Source: Brevibacterium moorei
GTDB lineage: Bacteria > Actinomycetota > Actinomycetes > Actinomycetales > Brevibacteriaceae
Direction of reading: 5' to 3'
NCBI RefSeq assembly: GCF_024580735.1
Contig: NZ_JANIJX010000003.1
Span: 62,001 to 126,000, forward strand
DNA length: 64,000 nt
Shown here: piece by piece, positions 17,838-27,366 of the stretch
How the letters are laid out: the number at the start of each line of letters is the position of its first letter
Position numbering within the stretch: position 1 is the first letter of the stretch
The notes under the pieces: model-generated
Told to the model about the DNA's origin: nothing
The model's database searches: none
The model's input: only the letters and a program-made list of their open reading frames with translations
Made by a program: the position numbers and the translations under genes

Positions 17838-18338
17838 GTGAACGCCGGCAAGAGCAGCGCCGGCCGGGGCTCCGCCGGGTCCGGCAAGAGCAACGCCGGA
17901 ACCGAACTGGCGCTGCGCTCCGGACTGACCTCCGGCGGTCTGACCGCCGGTGTCACGATCATCTGGTGGATCGTCCTGCTGTGCCTGCGCGCTGCCGGCG
18001 GCCTGCCGGTGTTCTGGCAGAATATGGCATCCCTGGCCTGGTCCATGCTGGTCCTGGGGGCGCTGGCCACCGTGATCAACTACGTCGTCGGCTTCACCCG
18101 GGGCCGGATCCACTTTCCGGGTACTGGGGTGAACGGGCAGGGTCGGACCGCCGGGGGATCGGTGGGCGCCTGGCGCTGGCTGACCGCTGCCTTCCTGGCG
18201 CTGACCGCCCCGATCATCGTCTACGTGCTGGTGTCCTTCTGGCTGAACTCCGCAATGACGATCGGGCTGTGCCTGCTGTTAATCTGCGTGCCCGCGGCCC
18301 TGGCCTTCGTCGCGGTCTCCCGCACCACCGTGCGCTGA
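17838..18338 (+). CDS. Small membrane protein, four helices
   Basis: The 166-residue protein has a Gly/Ser-rich N-terminus of about 25 residues and four hydrophobic segments (around 38-55, 64-84, 113-134 and 140-160). No family is recognised. The GTG start follows GGGAGCA at a short distance; other starts are possible. It follows glmM by 46 bp on the same strand and converges on the ABC exporter gene. A short GC-rich inverted repeat at 18342-18362 may end transcription. Confidence 0.6.
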   Translation: MNAGKSSAGRGSAGSGKSNAGTELALRSGLTSGGLTAGVTIIWWIVLLCLRAAGGLPVFWQNMASLAWSMLVLGALATVINYVVGFTRGRIHFPGTGVNGQGRTAGGSVGAWRWLTAAFLALTAPIIVYVLVSFWLNSAMTIGLCLLLICVPAALAFVAVSRTTVR

Positions 18339-18378
18339 GGGCCCGGGGACGGGCCCGGGCCACTCTCAAACCCCGGTC

Positions 18379-20256
18379 TCAGCTCGGCAGGTGGGCGAAC
18401 TGGGTGCGGTAGAGCTCGGCGTAACGTCCGTCGGTGGCCATCAGGGAGGAGTGGTCCCCGCGTTCGAGGATCCGGCCATCCTCGACCACCAGGATCAGGT
18501 CCGCCCCCACCACGGTCGACAGCCGGTGGGCGATGACGACCGAGGTCCGGCCGGCCATCGCCTCGTCCAGCGCCGCCTGCACCGCGGCCTCCGAGGTGTT
18601 GTCCAAGGCCGAGGTGGCCTCGTCCATGACGATGACCTCGGGTTCGGCCAGGAGCAGCCGGGCGATCGTCAGGCGCTGGCGCTCGCCGCCGGACAGCCGG
18701 TAGCCGCGCTCGCCGATCATCGTGTCCACTCCGTCGGGCAGGGCCGCCACCAGGCGGGACAGCTGTGCGCGCTCCAGCGCATCGGCCAGGTCCTCATCGC
18801 CGGCATCGGGCCGGGCCAGCAGCAGGTTCCCGCGGATCGTGTCGTGGAACAGGTGACCATCCTGCGTGACCATGCCGACGGCGTCCTTGAGGGTGCGGAA
18901 ACTCAGTTCCCGCACATCGACCCCGCCGATCGACACCCGCCCGGAATCCACGTCGTAGAGCCGGGGGATGAGTGAGGCGATCGTCGACTTGCCCGCACCG
19001 GACGAACCGACCAGGGCCACGGTCCCACCGGCGGGGACCTCGAAGTCGATATCGTGGAGCACCTGACCACCCTCGTGCTGGGCGACCCTGCCCTCGCCCT
19101 CTTCCAAAGACGGCAGGGAAGTCTGTGCGGCGGTCGGATAGGTGAAGTCCACGTGCGTAAACCGCAGTCCCTTGGGCCCGGCGGGCAGCTCCCGCGGATT
19201 CTCCGCTTCGCAGATCAGCGGCTTGAGGTCGAGGACCTCGAACACGCGGTTGAAGCTGACCAGTGCCGCGACCACATCCAGGTGGGCGTTGGCCAGCATC
19301 GTCAGCGGCGTGTAGAGCTTGGTCAGCAGCATCGCCAGGGTGACCACGGCGCCGGCACTGAGATTGCCGACGACGGCCTGCCAACCGCCGATCCCGTAGA
19401 CCACGGCCACCGCGAGGGCCGACACCAGGGTGAGGGCTGCGACGAAGGTCCCCTGCAGCACTGCCGTGCGCACGCCGATGTCGCGCACCCGGCCGGCCCG
19501 CAGGGAGAACTCCTCGGACTCCGCGGTGGGCCTGCCGAACAACTTGATCAGCGTGGCGCCGCCGGCGGAGAAGCGTTCGGTCATCCGGGTCGACATGTCC
19601 GCGTTGAGGTTCGCCGCCCGCGTCTGCAGGGCGCCCAAACGGCGCGCGACGAAGCGGGCGGGGATGAGGAAGACGGGCAGCAGCACCAGCGAGGCCAGGG
19701 TGATCGTCCACGAGATGGAGAACATGACGGCCAGGGTCAACAGCAGTGTCACCAGGTTCGAGACGACCGATGACAGGGTCGATGAGAAGGCGCGCTGGGC
19801 GCCGATGACGTCGGTGGACAGGCGTGAGACCAGGGCGCCGGTGCGGGTCCGGGAGAAGAACGCCACCGGCAGGCTGAGCACATGGTCGAACACGGCGGTG
19901 CGCAGGGAGTAGATGAGTCCTTCGCCCACGCGGGACGAGAAGTACCGGCTGGCCAGGGACAGGCCGGCGTCGACCAGGGCGATCACGCCGATGATGATGG
20001 ACAGCCACACGACCGTGCGAAGCGGGCCGCGGGCGTTGATCGCATTGACGATGTCGCCGGCCAGCACCGGCGTGATAACGCCGATCCCCGCGGCTGCGAT
20101 CGAGACGAGGATGAAGAGGACGAACGGCCGTTTCTGGCCTGCGACGAAGCCCCAGATCCGGGCCAGCGTCGCGCGATTGAAGGTGACCTGGGTCCCGCGC
20201 AAGTCCTCCGCTTTCACGGTGCGGCGCAGGATCATCTGTGGTGAAGGCGTGGACAT
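18379..20256 (-). CDS. ABC exporter, fused membrane and ATPase domains
   Basis: A multidrug- or lipid-exporter-type ABC half transporter of 625 residues. An N-terminal six-helix membrane domain (about 35-330) is followed by the ATPase with Walker A GSSGAGKST (about 416-424), signature LSGGERQR (about 517) and Walker B VIVMDEATS. Such proteins act as dimers in the plasma membrane. The ATG at 20256 follows GGGAGG. It begins 36 bp after coaA on the same strand and could be cotranscribed. The substrate cannot be inferred. Between membrane and ATPase domains is an unusual 30-residue insertion (about 365-395). Confidence 0.9.
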   Translation of the reverse strand: MSTPSPQMILRRTVKAEDLRGTQVTFNRATLARIWGFVAGQKRPFVLFILVSIAAAGIGVITPVLAGDIVNAINARGPLRTVVWLSIIIGVIALVDAGLSLASRYFSSRVGEGLIYSLRTAVFDHVLSLPVAFFSRTRTGALVSRLSTDVIGAQRAFSSTLSSVVSNLVTLLLTLAVMFSISWTITLASLVLLPVFLIPARFVARRLGALQTRAANLNADMSTRMTERFSAGGATLIKLFGRPTAESEEFSLRAGRVRDIGVRTAVLQGTFVAALTLVSALAVAVVYGIGGWQAVVGNLSAGAVVTLAMLLTKLYTPLTMLANAHLDVVAALVSFNRVFEVLDLKPLICEAENPRELPAGPKGLRFTHVDFTYPTAAQTSLPSLEEGEGRVAQHEGGQVLHDIDFEVPAGGTVALVGSSGAGKSTIASLIPRLYDVDSGRVSIGGVDVRELSFRTLKDAVGMVTQDGHLFHDTIRGNLLLARPDAGDEDLADALERAQLSRLVAALPDGVDTMIGERGYRLSGGERQRLTIARLLLAEPEVIVMDEATSALDNTSEAAVQAALDEAMAGRTSVVIAHRLSTVVGADLILVVEDGRILERGDHSSLMATDGRYAELYRTQFAHLPS

Positions 20257-20292
20257 GGGCCTCCCGTTATTCGATTGTCTTATCGAGTGCCT

Positions 20293-21354
20293 TTACAGTT
20301 TCCTCAACTGAACGCGTTTGACCGAATGATCTATTCCCTTGTGCAGGATCAGATCCGCCCGACCCCGGCTGGGCAGGACGTTCTCCCGCAGGTTCGGCGC
20401 GTTGATCGAATCCCAGATCTCTCCGGCCAACGCTGTCGCCTCGGCGGCATCCAGGGCGGAGAACCGGTGGAAGTAGGAATCCGGTTTGGTGAACGCGCCC
20501 TCCTTCAGATGCATGAAGCGCTCGATGTACCACTGCCGGATGTACTGGGTCTTGGCGTGGACGTAGATGGAGAAGTCGAAGTAGTCGCTGACCGACAGGC
20601 CCAGCTTCCCGTCATAGCCGGGCGTGGGCGGCTGGAGCACGTTGAGGCCCTCGACGATGAGCACATCGGGCCGGCGCACCGTGACCTGCGCACCGGGCAC
20701 GATGTCGTAGGTGTGGTGCGAGTAGATCGGCGCGCGGACCTCGGGGGCGCCGGACTTGACCTCCTGGAGGAAGCGCAGCAGCGCCCGCCGATCGTAGGAT
20801 TCGGGGAACCCCTTGCGGTCGGCCAGCCCCCGGCGCTCGAGTTCCCCGTTGGGGAACAGGAAGCCGTCGGTGGTGATGAGTTCGACCCGCGGGGTGTTCT
20901 CCCAGCGCGCCATCATCTCGCGCAGCACGCGCGCGGTGGTCGATTTCCCCACTGCCACGGAGCCCGCCACCCCGATGACGTAGGGGGTGCGCTCGGGTAC
21001 CGGGTTCTTCCCCGTCTTGGTCAAGGGGGAGAAGAAGTCGCGGGTCATCTGGTGCTCGTGCGCGCGGGCGGCCACGTGCATGCTCAGCAGGCGCGACAGG
21101 GGCCGGTAGATCTGCGCGACCTCGGCCATGTCGATCCGGTCGCCGAGGCCGCGCAGCCGTTCGACGTCCGTGTCGGTCAGCGGCTGGGAGATGGCCTGGG
21201 CCAGCTCGGCCCACGATTCGCGATCGAACTGCCAGAAGGGGCTCAGCGTATGGGTGGCGGTCGCCCTGCGCTTGGGCAGCAGGCCTGCCAGCCGGCGGGC
21301 GGGTTCGAGTCCGAAATCATGAGCGTCATCAGTCACGGAAGACAATTCTGCCAC
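20293..21354 (-). CDS. coaA: Pantothenate kinase type I
   Basis: Phosphorylates pantothenate, the first and controlling step of coenzyme A synthesis. The 353-residue protein has Walker [10 protein letters not shown] (131-139) and the family segments [17 protein letters not shown] and VEGLNVLQP. It is about 35 residues longer than E. coli CoaA at the N-terminus. The start is uncertain: GTG at 21354 or the in-frame GTG at 21336; neither has a clear ribosome site. Confidence 0.95.
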   Translation of the reverse strand: MAELSSVTDDAHDFGLEPARRLAGLLPKRRATATHTLSPFWQFDRESWAELAQAISQPLTDTDVERLRGLGDRIDMAEVAQIYRPLSRLLSMHVAARAHEHQMTRDFFSPLTKTGKNPVPERTPYVIGVAGSVAVGKSTTARVLREMMARWENTPRVELITTDGFLFPNGELERRGLADRKGFPESYDRRALLRFLQEVKSGAPEVRAPIYSHHTYDIVPGAQVTVRRPDVLIVEGLNVLQPPTPGYDGKLGLSVSDYFDFSIYVHAKTQYIRQWYIERFMHLKEGAFTKPDSYFHRFSALDAAEATALAGEIWDSINAPNLRENVLPSRGRADLILHKGIDHSVKRVQLRKL

Positions 21355-21387
21355 GGCTCATGTGCCATCGCGCACACCGCATCGAAC

Positions 21388-21438
21388 GCCGAGGCCGCAC
21401 TCCGGTGACGAATCGTGTCACCCGGGTGCGGCCTCGGC
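21388..21438 (-). terminator. Hairpin after the aldo/keto reductase gene
   Basis: Arms 21388-21409 and 21417-21438 pair over 22 bp with two non-Watson-Crick positions, around a 7-nt loop. It lies just downstream of the minus-strand reductase gene and upstream of coaA. Confidence 0.65.
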
Positions 21439-21466
21439 CGTGCGGGATGCTGCGGGTCGCAGCTGT

Positions 21467-22288
21467 TTACTGCGGACCGAACTCGTCCGGGTTCGCGTTG
21501 ACGCGGTTGCCGGAGTCCAGTGCGTCGATCGCTGCGAGATCCGTGGCGGACAGTGCGAAGTCCGTGACGTCGAAGTTCTGGGCGATGCGTTCGGGCGTGA
21601 CCGACTTCGGAATGACGATCCGGCCGGCCTGCAGGTGCCAGCGGATGATGACCTGGGCGGGGGTCTTGCCGTGGCGCGCGGCGATCTCGCCGATCGTGCC
21701 GTTGCTCAGGTCGGCACCGGTGCCCAGGGGCGAATACGCTTCGGTGACGATCCTGTGATTCGCGTCGATCGACTGCACATCGCGCTGCTGGAAAGTCGGG
21801 TGCAGTTCGACCTGGTTGACCGCGGGCACGGTGGAACCGGCGTCGAGGACCTCGCGGACAAAGTGCGGCAGGAAGTTCGACACGCCGATCGACTTCACCA
21901 GGCCGTCCGCCTTGGCCTGCTCCATCGCCTCCCAGGCCTCCAGGCGCTTGTCCTGCCCGGGCACCGGCCAGTGGATGAGGTACAGGTCGACATAGTCCAG
22001 GCCCAGCTTCTCCAGGCTCTCCTCCAGAGCGGCGCGGGCGTCGGTGTGGCGGTCGTTCCACAACTTGGTGGTCACCCACAGGTCCTCGCGCGCGACGCCG
22101 GAGTCCGCGATGGCCTGCCCCACGCCCTTCTCATTGCGGTAGATCGCGGCAGTGTCGATATGGCGGTAGCCGACCTCGAGGGCCTTGGCCACGGCGGGCA
22201 CGACTTCTTCGTCGGACACCTGCCAGACGCCGAATCCCAGCTGGGGGATCACATTGCCGTCGTTGAGTTCTACGTTCGGAATGGTCAT
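21467..22288 (-). CDS. Aldo/keto reductase
   Basis: NADPH-dependent carbonyl reductase of the AKR superfamily, resembling 2,5-diketo-D-gluconate reductases. The 273 residues carry the catalytic tetrad Asp45, Tyr50, Lys75 and His106, with the NADPH-binding PKSVTPERI near the end. The ATG at 22288 matches the family N-terminus (IPNVELNDG); the frame stays open further upstream but without similarity. It is divergent from glmS across about 160 bp. The physiological substrate is unknown. Confidence 0.93.
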   Translation of the reverse strand: MTIPNVELNDGNVIPQLGFGVWQVSDEEVVPAVAKALEVGYRHIDTAAIYRNEKGVGQAIADSGVAREDLWVTTKLWNDRHTDARAALEESLEKLGLDYVDLYLIHWPVPGQDKRLEAWEAMEQAKADGLVKSIGVSNFLPHFVREVLDAGSTVPAVNQVELHPTFQQRDVQSIDANHRIVTEAYSPLGTGADLSNGTIGEIAARHGKTPAQVIIRWHLQAGRIVIPKSVTPERIAQNFDVTDFALSATDLAAIDALDSGNRVNANPDEFGPQ

Positions 22289-22438
22289 GATGATCCTGTC
22301 TGTGCCGCGTTCGGCACGCTCGGGTCGAGGCGCCGCCCGGTGGTGGCGCACACACTTTCCGCAATCGATTATTCCATCATCCGCGCTGTTCACACAGGGT
22401 GGGGCGCGGGTTCGGCCGCGGAGGTCCGCCACTACCGA

Positions 22439-22444
22439 TACCAT
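22439..22444 (+). promoter_or_regulatory. Putative -10 element for leaderless glmS
   Basis: TACCAT ends 7 nt before the glmS ATG, and no ribosome site is present. This spacing fits leaderless transcription. Confidence 0.55.
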
Positions 22445-22451
22445 TGGACCC

Positions 22452-24326
22452 ATGTGTGGAATTGTTGGTTATGTGTCCGGTGTGCCCTTGGCGAATGCCC
22501 AGCACACCGCCGTCGACGTCCTGATGGGCGGTCTCAAACGATTGGAGTACCGGGGCTACGACTCCGCCGGTATCGCCGTGGTCACCGAAGACGGGGCCCT
22601 GGAGAGCCGGAAGAAGGCCGGCAAGCTGAGCAATCTGGCCGAACTGCTCGAAGCACAGCCGGTCACCGCCAGCCAGACCGGAATCGGTCACACCCGTTGG
22701 GCCACCCATGGTGGGCCCACCGACGTCAACGCCCATCCCCACCTGGCCGATGGCGGCAAGCTCGCGGTCATCCATAATGGCATCATCGAGAACTTCGCCA
22801 GCCTGAAGGAGCGTCTGCTCGCAGAGGGTGTCGAGTTCACCTCGGAGACCGACACCGAGGTCGCCGCCCATCAGCTGGCCAAGAACTACCGTGCCACCGG
22901 TGACCTGACCGAGGCCATGCGCATCACCACCACGCAGCTCGAAGGCGCCTTCACGCTGCTGGCAGTCCACGCGGACCTGCCCGGCACCGTGGTTGCCGCG
23001 CGTCGCAATTCCCCGCTGGTCATCGGCCTGGGCGAGGGCGAGAACTTCCTGGGCTCCGATGTCGCCGCGTTCATCGACTACACCCGTTCGGCGGTGGAGA
23101 TCGGTCAGGACGAGGTCGTCACGATCACCCCCGATAGCGTTGCGATCATCGACCAGTCCGGCGCACCGGTCGAGGGCGAGTCCTTCGAGATCGACTGGGA
23201 TCCGGCGACCGCGGAGAAGGGTGGCTTCGCCTCGTTCATGGACAAGGAGATCCACGATCAGCCGCAGGCCGTCGCGGACACCCTGCTGGGCCGGATGGAC
23301 ACCGAGGGCCGGCTGACCCTGGACGAAATGCGCATCGACGAGTCGATCCTGAAATCGATCGACAAGATCGTCGTCATCGCCTGCGGTACCGCGGCCTACG
23401 CCGGCCAGGTCGCCCGCTACGCGATCGAACACTGGTGCCGTATCCCCACCGAGGTCGAACTGGCCCACGAATTCCGCTACCGCGATCCCGTGGTCAACGA
23501 GAAGACCCTGGTCGTGGCGATCAGCCAGTCCGGCGAGACCATGGACACGATCATGGCCGTGCGCCACGCCCGCCAGCAGGGCGCCAAGGTCATCGCCATC
23601 TGCAACACCTTCGGGTCGACCATTCCGCGTGAATCCGATGCCGCCCTCTACACCCACGCTGGCCCGGAGATCGCGGTCGCCTCGACCAAGGCGTTCCTGT
23701 CCCAGATCGTCGCCTGCTACCTGCTGGGCCTGTACTTAGCGCAGCTGCGCGGGAACAAGTACCGCGACGAGATCGGGCTGATCCTGGGCGAACTGCAGAA
23801 GATCCCCGCGAAGATCCAGTCGTTGCTCGACGACCACAAGGACCAGGTGTTGGATCTGGCGCGCCGCCTCAAAGACACCGAATCGGTGCTCTACCTGGGG
23901 CGGCACGTGGGCTTCCCCGTCGCCCTCGAGGGCGCGCTGAAACTGAAGGAACTGGCCTATATCCACGCGGAGGGCTTCGCCGCCGGCGAACTCAAACACG
24001 GTCCGATCGCCCTGATCGACGAGGGCCAGCTGGTCTTCATCATCGTGCCCAACCGCTCCGGCCGGGACAACCTGCACGACAAGGTCATCTCCAATATTCA
24101 GGAGGTGCGCGCCCGCGGGGCGAACACGATCGTCATTGCGGAGGAGGGCGACACGGATGTGGAGCAGTTCGCCTCCGAGGTCATCTACGTGCCGGCCACG
24201 GCGACCCTGCTGGCCCCGCTGCTGACCACCGTGCCCCTGCAGATCTTCGCGATGGAACTGGCCACGGCCAAGGGCCTGGACGTCGACCAGCCCCGCAACC
24301 TGGCCAAGTCGGTCACCGTCGAATAA
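22452..24326 (+). CDS. glmS: Glutamine-fructose-6-phosphate aminotransferase
   Basis: Makes glucosamine-6-phosphate, the entry to amino-sugar and cell-wall precursor synthesis. The 624-residue protein begins MCGIVGYV, with Cys2 becoming the catalytic N-terminal nucleophile of the glutaminase domain, and contains HTRWATHG. Two SIS sugar isomerase domains follow (SQSGETMDT, STKAFLSQ), ending KSVTVE. The start is set by the required Cys. There is no Shine-Dalgarno, and a -10-like hexamer lies 7 nt upstream. No glmS ribozyme is visible in the leader. The stop overlaps acpS by one base. Confidence 0.97.
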   Translation: MCGIVGYVSGVPLANAQHTAVDVLMGGLKRLEYRGYDSAGIAVVTEDGALESRKKAGKLSNLAELLEAQPVTASQTGIGHTRWATHGGPTDVNAHPHLADGGKLAVIHNGIIENFASLKERLLAEGVEFTSETDTEVAAHQLAKNYRATGDLTEAMRITTTQLEGAFTLLAVHADLPGTVVAARRNSPLVIGLGEGENFLGSDVAAFIDYTRSAVEIGQDEVVTITPDSVAIIDQSGAPVEGESFEIDWDPATAEKGGFASFMDKEIHDQPQAVADTLLGRMDTEGRLTLDEMRIDESILKSIDKIVVIACGTAAYAGQVARYAIEHWCRIPTEVELAHEFRYRDPVVNEKTLVVAISQSGETMDTIMAVRHARQQGAKVIAICNTFGSTIPRESDAALYTHAGPEIAVASTKAFLSQIVACYLLGLYLAQLRGNKYRDEIGLILGELQKIPAKIQSLLDDHKDQVLDLARRLKDTESVLYLGRHVGFPVALEGALKLKELAYIHAEGFAAGELKHGPIALIDEGQLVFIIVPNRSGRDNLHDKVISNIQEVRARGANTIVIAEEGDTDVEQFASEVIYVPATATLLAPLLTTVPLQIFAMELATAKGLDVDQPRNLAKSVTVE

Positions 24327-24865
24327 TGCCGATCATCGGAGTGGGCGTCGACATCGCCGATGTGCCCCGGTTCGCCGAGCACATCGAGCGGGTGCCCGAA
24401 CTGCTCGACAGGCTGCTGACGCCGGCCGAGCAGTTGAAGAAGAACGGGAAGCTGCGCACCGCGGAGTCCCTGGCCGCACGGTTCTCCGCCAAGGAGGCCC
24501 TGGTCAAGGCGCTGCGGTTGCCGCAGATCATCCCGTGGCACGAGGCCGAGGTCGTCTCCGCCTTTTCCGGCGCGCCCAGTTTCCGGCTTACCGGCTGGGT
24601 CCTCGAGCACTTCCGGACGATGGGCGGGCAGCGCCTGCACCTGTCGATCACCCACGATGCGGATCGCACCATGACCTTCGTCGTGGCCGAGGGCGCAGAC
24701 GACTCCCAGCTATTGGCCGGTCATCCGCCGGTCGACCAGCCCGAGCCGCTGCTCCCCGGGTCGCCCGAGGCGCTGGCCCGGCTGGCCGAATTCCGCGCCG
24801 GGGCGCGGGCCGCCAAGGCCGAGCTCCGGGCCGCTCGTGACGCCGCTCGCGGGAAGACCGACTGA
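24326..24865 (+). CDS. acpS: Holo-[acyl-carrier-protein] synthase with C-terminal extension
   Basis: Transfers 4'-phosphopantetheine from CoA to acyl carrier protein. The 179-residue protein shows the metal-binding GVGVDIADVPRF (Asp9) and FSAKEALVKAL, and SITHD near the end of the catalytic domain. Typical AcpS is about 120-125 residues. Here roughly 50 further residues, rich in Ala, Arg and Pro, follow the domain and have no recognised function. The ATG overlaps the glmS stop by one base, so the two are coupled. Confidence 0.92.
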   Translation: MPIIGVGVDIADVPRFAEHIERVPELLDRLLTPAEQLKKNGKLRTAESLAARFSAKEALVKALRLPQIIPWHEAEVVSAFSGAPSFRLTGWVLEHFRTMGGQRLHLSITHDADRTMTFVVAEGADDSQLLAGHPPVDQPEPLLPGSPEALARLAEFRAGARAAKAELRAARDAARGKTD

Positions 24866-24928
24866 CCCGGGGACCGCACAACGGGATGTTGGTCGGGAGC
24901 CGGTCGGCGGTGCGGGCACCGGCTGCAC

Positions 24929-24934
24929 TAGAGT
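24929..24934 (+). promoter_or_regulatory. Putative -10 element for leaderless amidohydrolase gene
   Basis: TAGAGT ends 7 nt before the ATG at 24942, and no ribosome site is seen. Confidence 0.5.
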
Positions 24935-24941
24935 CGTGAAC

Positions 24942-26159
24942 ATGACGTCTGACACATGTGCCGAACAGCGCGCCCGCGCCACCGAACTACAGCCCCGGCT
25001 GGTGGAGTTGCGCCGCGACATCCACGCCCACCCGGAGATCGGCCTGGAGCTGCCGCGGACTCAGCAGACGGTGCTTGACGCGCTGGCCGGCCTCGACGGA
25101 CTGGAGATCACCCGCGGAACCGGGCTGAACTCGCTGGCGATCGTGCTGCGCGGCGGCCGGCGGGATCCGGAACACCCTCGGGCCGTGCTGTTGCGCGCCG
25201 ATATGGACGCTCTGCCGGTGACGGAGGCGACCGGTTTCGACTTCGCCTCGACCAACGGGGCAATGCACGCCTGCGGCCACGATCTGCACACCACCGGGCT
25301 GGTGGGCGCGGTCCATCTGCTCCACGCGATCCGCGGGGAATTGGCCGGCGACGTCCTGTTCATGTTCCAGCCGGGCGAGGAAGGCCAGGACGGAGCGGGC
25401 AGGATGCTGGCCGAGGGCCTGCTGGACGTGGTGGGGGTCCCCGTCATCGCGGCCTACGGAGTGCATGTGTCCGCCGATCAGCCGGCCGGGAACGTGTATT
25501 CGCGCCGCGGGTCGTATATGGCGGCATTCAACCGGTTGAATGTCACGGTGCACGGGCGCGGAGGACATGCCGCCCGGCCCTATGCCGCGCTCGACCCGAT
25601 CCAGGCGGCCGCCGACATCATCGGGCAGCTGCAGGTCTGGGTGACCCGCCGGATCGACCCCTTCGACCCGATCGTGCTGACCGTCGGGCAGTTCAACGCC
25701 GGGACCGCGCCGAACATCATCCCCGACGAGGCGACCTTCATCGCCGGGGTGCGGACCTTCTCCCAGGAGACGACCGAATACTGTGCACGGGAACTGCCCC
25801 GGCTGATCGAAGGGGCGGCCGCGGCCCATGGACTGCGCGCCGAGGTCGAGTTCGCAACCGTGGTGCCCGCGACCATCAACGACGATGCGGAGGCCGACTT
25901 CTACCTGGAGTGCGCAGGGGAGCTGTTCGGGGCGCAGCGGGTGCACACGATGGAGCATCCGCGCACCGCCAGCGAGGACTTCTCCCGTGTGCTGCAGGCC
26001 GTCCCCGGATCCTATGGCCATTTCGGGGCGGCTTTGGCGGATGTGGACCCGCAGGACTGGCAGGCGAATCATTCGCCCAGGGCCCGCCATACGGATACGG
26101 CACTGGCCGACCATGCGCTGTTCCTGGCGGAGCTCGCCCGCCGCAGGCTGCTGGTCTAG
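24942..26159 (+). CDS. M20-family amidohydrolase
   Basis: A zinc aminoacylase or carboxypeptidase-like hydrolase of the M20D group (hippurate hydrolase / IAA-amino acid hydrolase type). The 405-residue protein has the family motifs RRDIHAHPEIGLE, RADMDALPV, HACGHDLH (metal ligands), QPGEEGQDG and HGRGGHAA of the dimerisation domain. The ATG at 24942 is chosen by the -10 hexamer 7 nt upstream; GTG at 24936 is the alternative. The substrate is unknown. It stands alone after acpS. Confidence 0.92.
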   Translation: MTSDTCAEQRARATELQPRLVELRRDIHAHPEIGLELPRTQQTVLDALAGLDGLEITRGTGLNSLAIVLRGGRRDPEHPRAVLLRADMDALPVTEATGFDFASTNGAMHACGHDLHTTGLVGAVHLLHAIRGELAGDVLFMFQPGEEGQDGAGRMLAEGLLDVVGVPVIAAYGVHVSADQPAGNVYSRRGSYMAAFNRLNVTVHGRGGHAARPYAALDPIQAAADIIGQLQVWVTRRIDPFDPIVLTVGQFNAGTAPNIIPDEATFIAGVRTFSQETTEYCARELPRLIEGAAAAHGLRAEVEFATVVPATINDDAEADFYLECAGELFGAQRVHTMEHPRTASEDFSRVLQAVPGSYGHFGAALADVDPQDWQANHSPRARHTDTALADHALFLAELARRRLLV

Positions 26160-26171
26160 CGATAGGACGGT

Positions 26172-26269
26172 GGCGCAAACGTAGGTTGGTGTCACAAAGT
26201 TCCGGTGAATCGGAGTGTAGACCGCCCTTTTACGACACCTTCCTACTTTTGCGACACCACCGAACCCGG
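26172..26269. repeat. 98-bp direct repeat, copy A (imperfect palindrome)
   Basis: Identical over 98 bp to 27367-27464 and in the same orientation. Each copy is itself an imperfect inverted repeat: its outer arms begin GGCGCAAACGTAGG on one side and read GTCGCAAAAGTAGG on the complement of the other, around a central 28-bp loop. This copy covers the 3' end of the DUF559 gene and supplies its stop codon. Confidence 0.9.
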
Positions 26270-27256
26270 GAGGTGCGGTGGGCCCGGCCACCCCCGCTGT
26301 CTCAGCGCACGTTCGATTCGTGCGAGGTAGTCGGATACAGGGGTTCCGCCATAGCCGTCGATCATGTGCCAGCCGACGTTTCGCAGATCGTCCGCCCTGT
26401 TCGCATCAAGGGTGCGGGCAGCTCGATCGTTGAAGTGATCGCGTCCGTGGTACTCGAAACCGACCCGGTAGTCCTCGAATGCCAGGTCTACCTCGCGGAC
26501 TCTGCCCGAAGCGATCCTGACCAGGAAGTTGGGTATGGGCTCGGGCAGCCCGGCTGCGACGCAGGCCAATCTATATTCGGTCTCCTTCGGCGACCGGACC
26601 CCGTCTCTGGCACGGTCGACGGTCGTGAGCAACCGGGATGTGCGACGGTCGTGTGGCGCGGACACGATGCGCTCGCGCAGATCGGCCACGGATAGCTCTG
26701 GCGGGCCCCGCCAGCCCCCGACCACGGCTTCGATGACCATTATCAGCTCGTCTTCTGCGAGTTCGTCGACCAGTTCCATCAACATGTACGGACCCGCATT
26801 GAGTCGAATGCCATAACGTTCGACCGGCCAAAACAGCTTGGACCGGGAACTGGTCACCCCGGTGATCCGGTGGCGTTCGGCACTACCCGGTACGGTGACG
26901 TGCAGGTTGTCCAGATCTGCGCTCAGAGGGAGCGGATAGCCGTAGAGGAACGCCGCGGACAATCCACCTGCAACGGACCGCGGATGAAGGAGCTGGAAGG
27001 CCCGGGCCCTGGTGTGCAGTTCCTCCCATCGGGCATCGGCCCAGTCGGGCACCTGGAGTTCTTCGAAACGTCCCGGAACCGACCGGACGCCGTGGAGCAC
27101 GGGTGCGGCCTGCCGAGTTTTCATTTGGTGCGAAGTGACGCCGAAGTCTCGGGCCTGCTCCGTTGTGATGAGGAAGGGCGCATTGAAGCGGCGCACGCCC
27201 GGCGCCCAGTAGCGCGGTGGGAACTTCCTTCGGAGTTCTTCCTGGGATTCGGTCAT
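26243..27256 (-). CDS. AbiEi-like / DUF559 endonuclease-fold protein
   Basis: The 337-residue protein resembles actinobacterial proteins annotated as type IV antitoxin AbiEi-like with a C-terminal DUF559 (Vsr/restriction-fold) domain. The N-terminal 60 residues look like a winged-helix segment (FLITTEQARDFGVTSHQM). Near the end, a REVDLAFEDYRVGFEYHGRDHF segment has the acidic spacing of PD-(D/E)XK nucleases. The ATG at 27256 was chosen because upstream residues are dissimilar; no ribosome site is clear. No AbiEii toxin partner is adjacent. Its last residues (VVSQK) and stop lie inside repeat copy A, and copy B lies upstream, so the gene sits in a 1.2-kb repeat-bounded unit. Confidence 0.72.
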   Translation of the reverse strand: MTESQEELRRKFPPRYWAPGVRRFNAPFLITTEQARDFGVTSHQMKTRQAAPVLHGVRSVPGRFEELQVPDWADARWEELHTRARAFQLLHPRSVAGGLSAAFLYGYPLPLSADLDNLHVTVPGSAERHRITGVTSSRSKLFWPVERYGIRLNAGPYMLMELVDELAEDELIMVIEAVVGGWRGPPELSVADLRERIVSAPHDRRTSRLLTTVDRARDGVRSPKETEYRLACVAAGLPEPIPNFLVRIASGRVREVDLAFEDYRVGFEYHGRDHFNDRAARTLDANRADDLRNVGWHMIDGYGGTPVSDYLARIERALRQRGWPGPPHLPGSVVSQK

Positions 27257-27366
27257 CTGGTCAGCATGGTCGAATCGCAGCTGCGCTCCAAGGCATGTAG
27301 GCCGGGTTGTGGAAAACGGCCTGAGTTTCCCCAGCCGCCGAAGCTGTGGTCGCAGATCAGTCCACA

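Noticed and set aside
16418..18079. 553-codon minus-strand open frame
   Set aside because: Antisense to glmM and the following membrane-protein gene; no recognisable motif.
22289..22451. glmS ribozyme upstream of glmS
   Set aside because: The leader is short and appears leaderless at the ATG. The ribozyme is typical of Firmicutes, and no such fold is apparent here.
26243..27256. Complete AbiEi-AbiEii toxin-antitoxin pair
   Set aside because: No AbiEii-like nucleotidyltransferase toxin is adjacent on either side; the gene is alone between the repeats.
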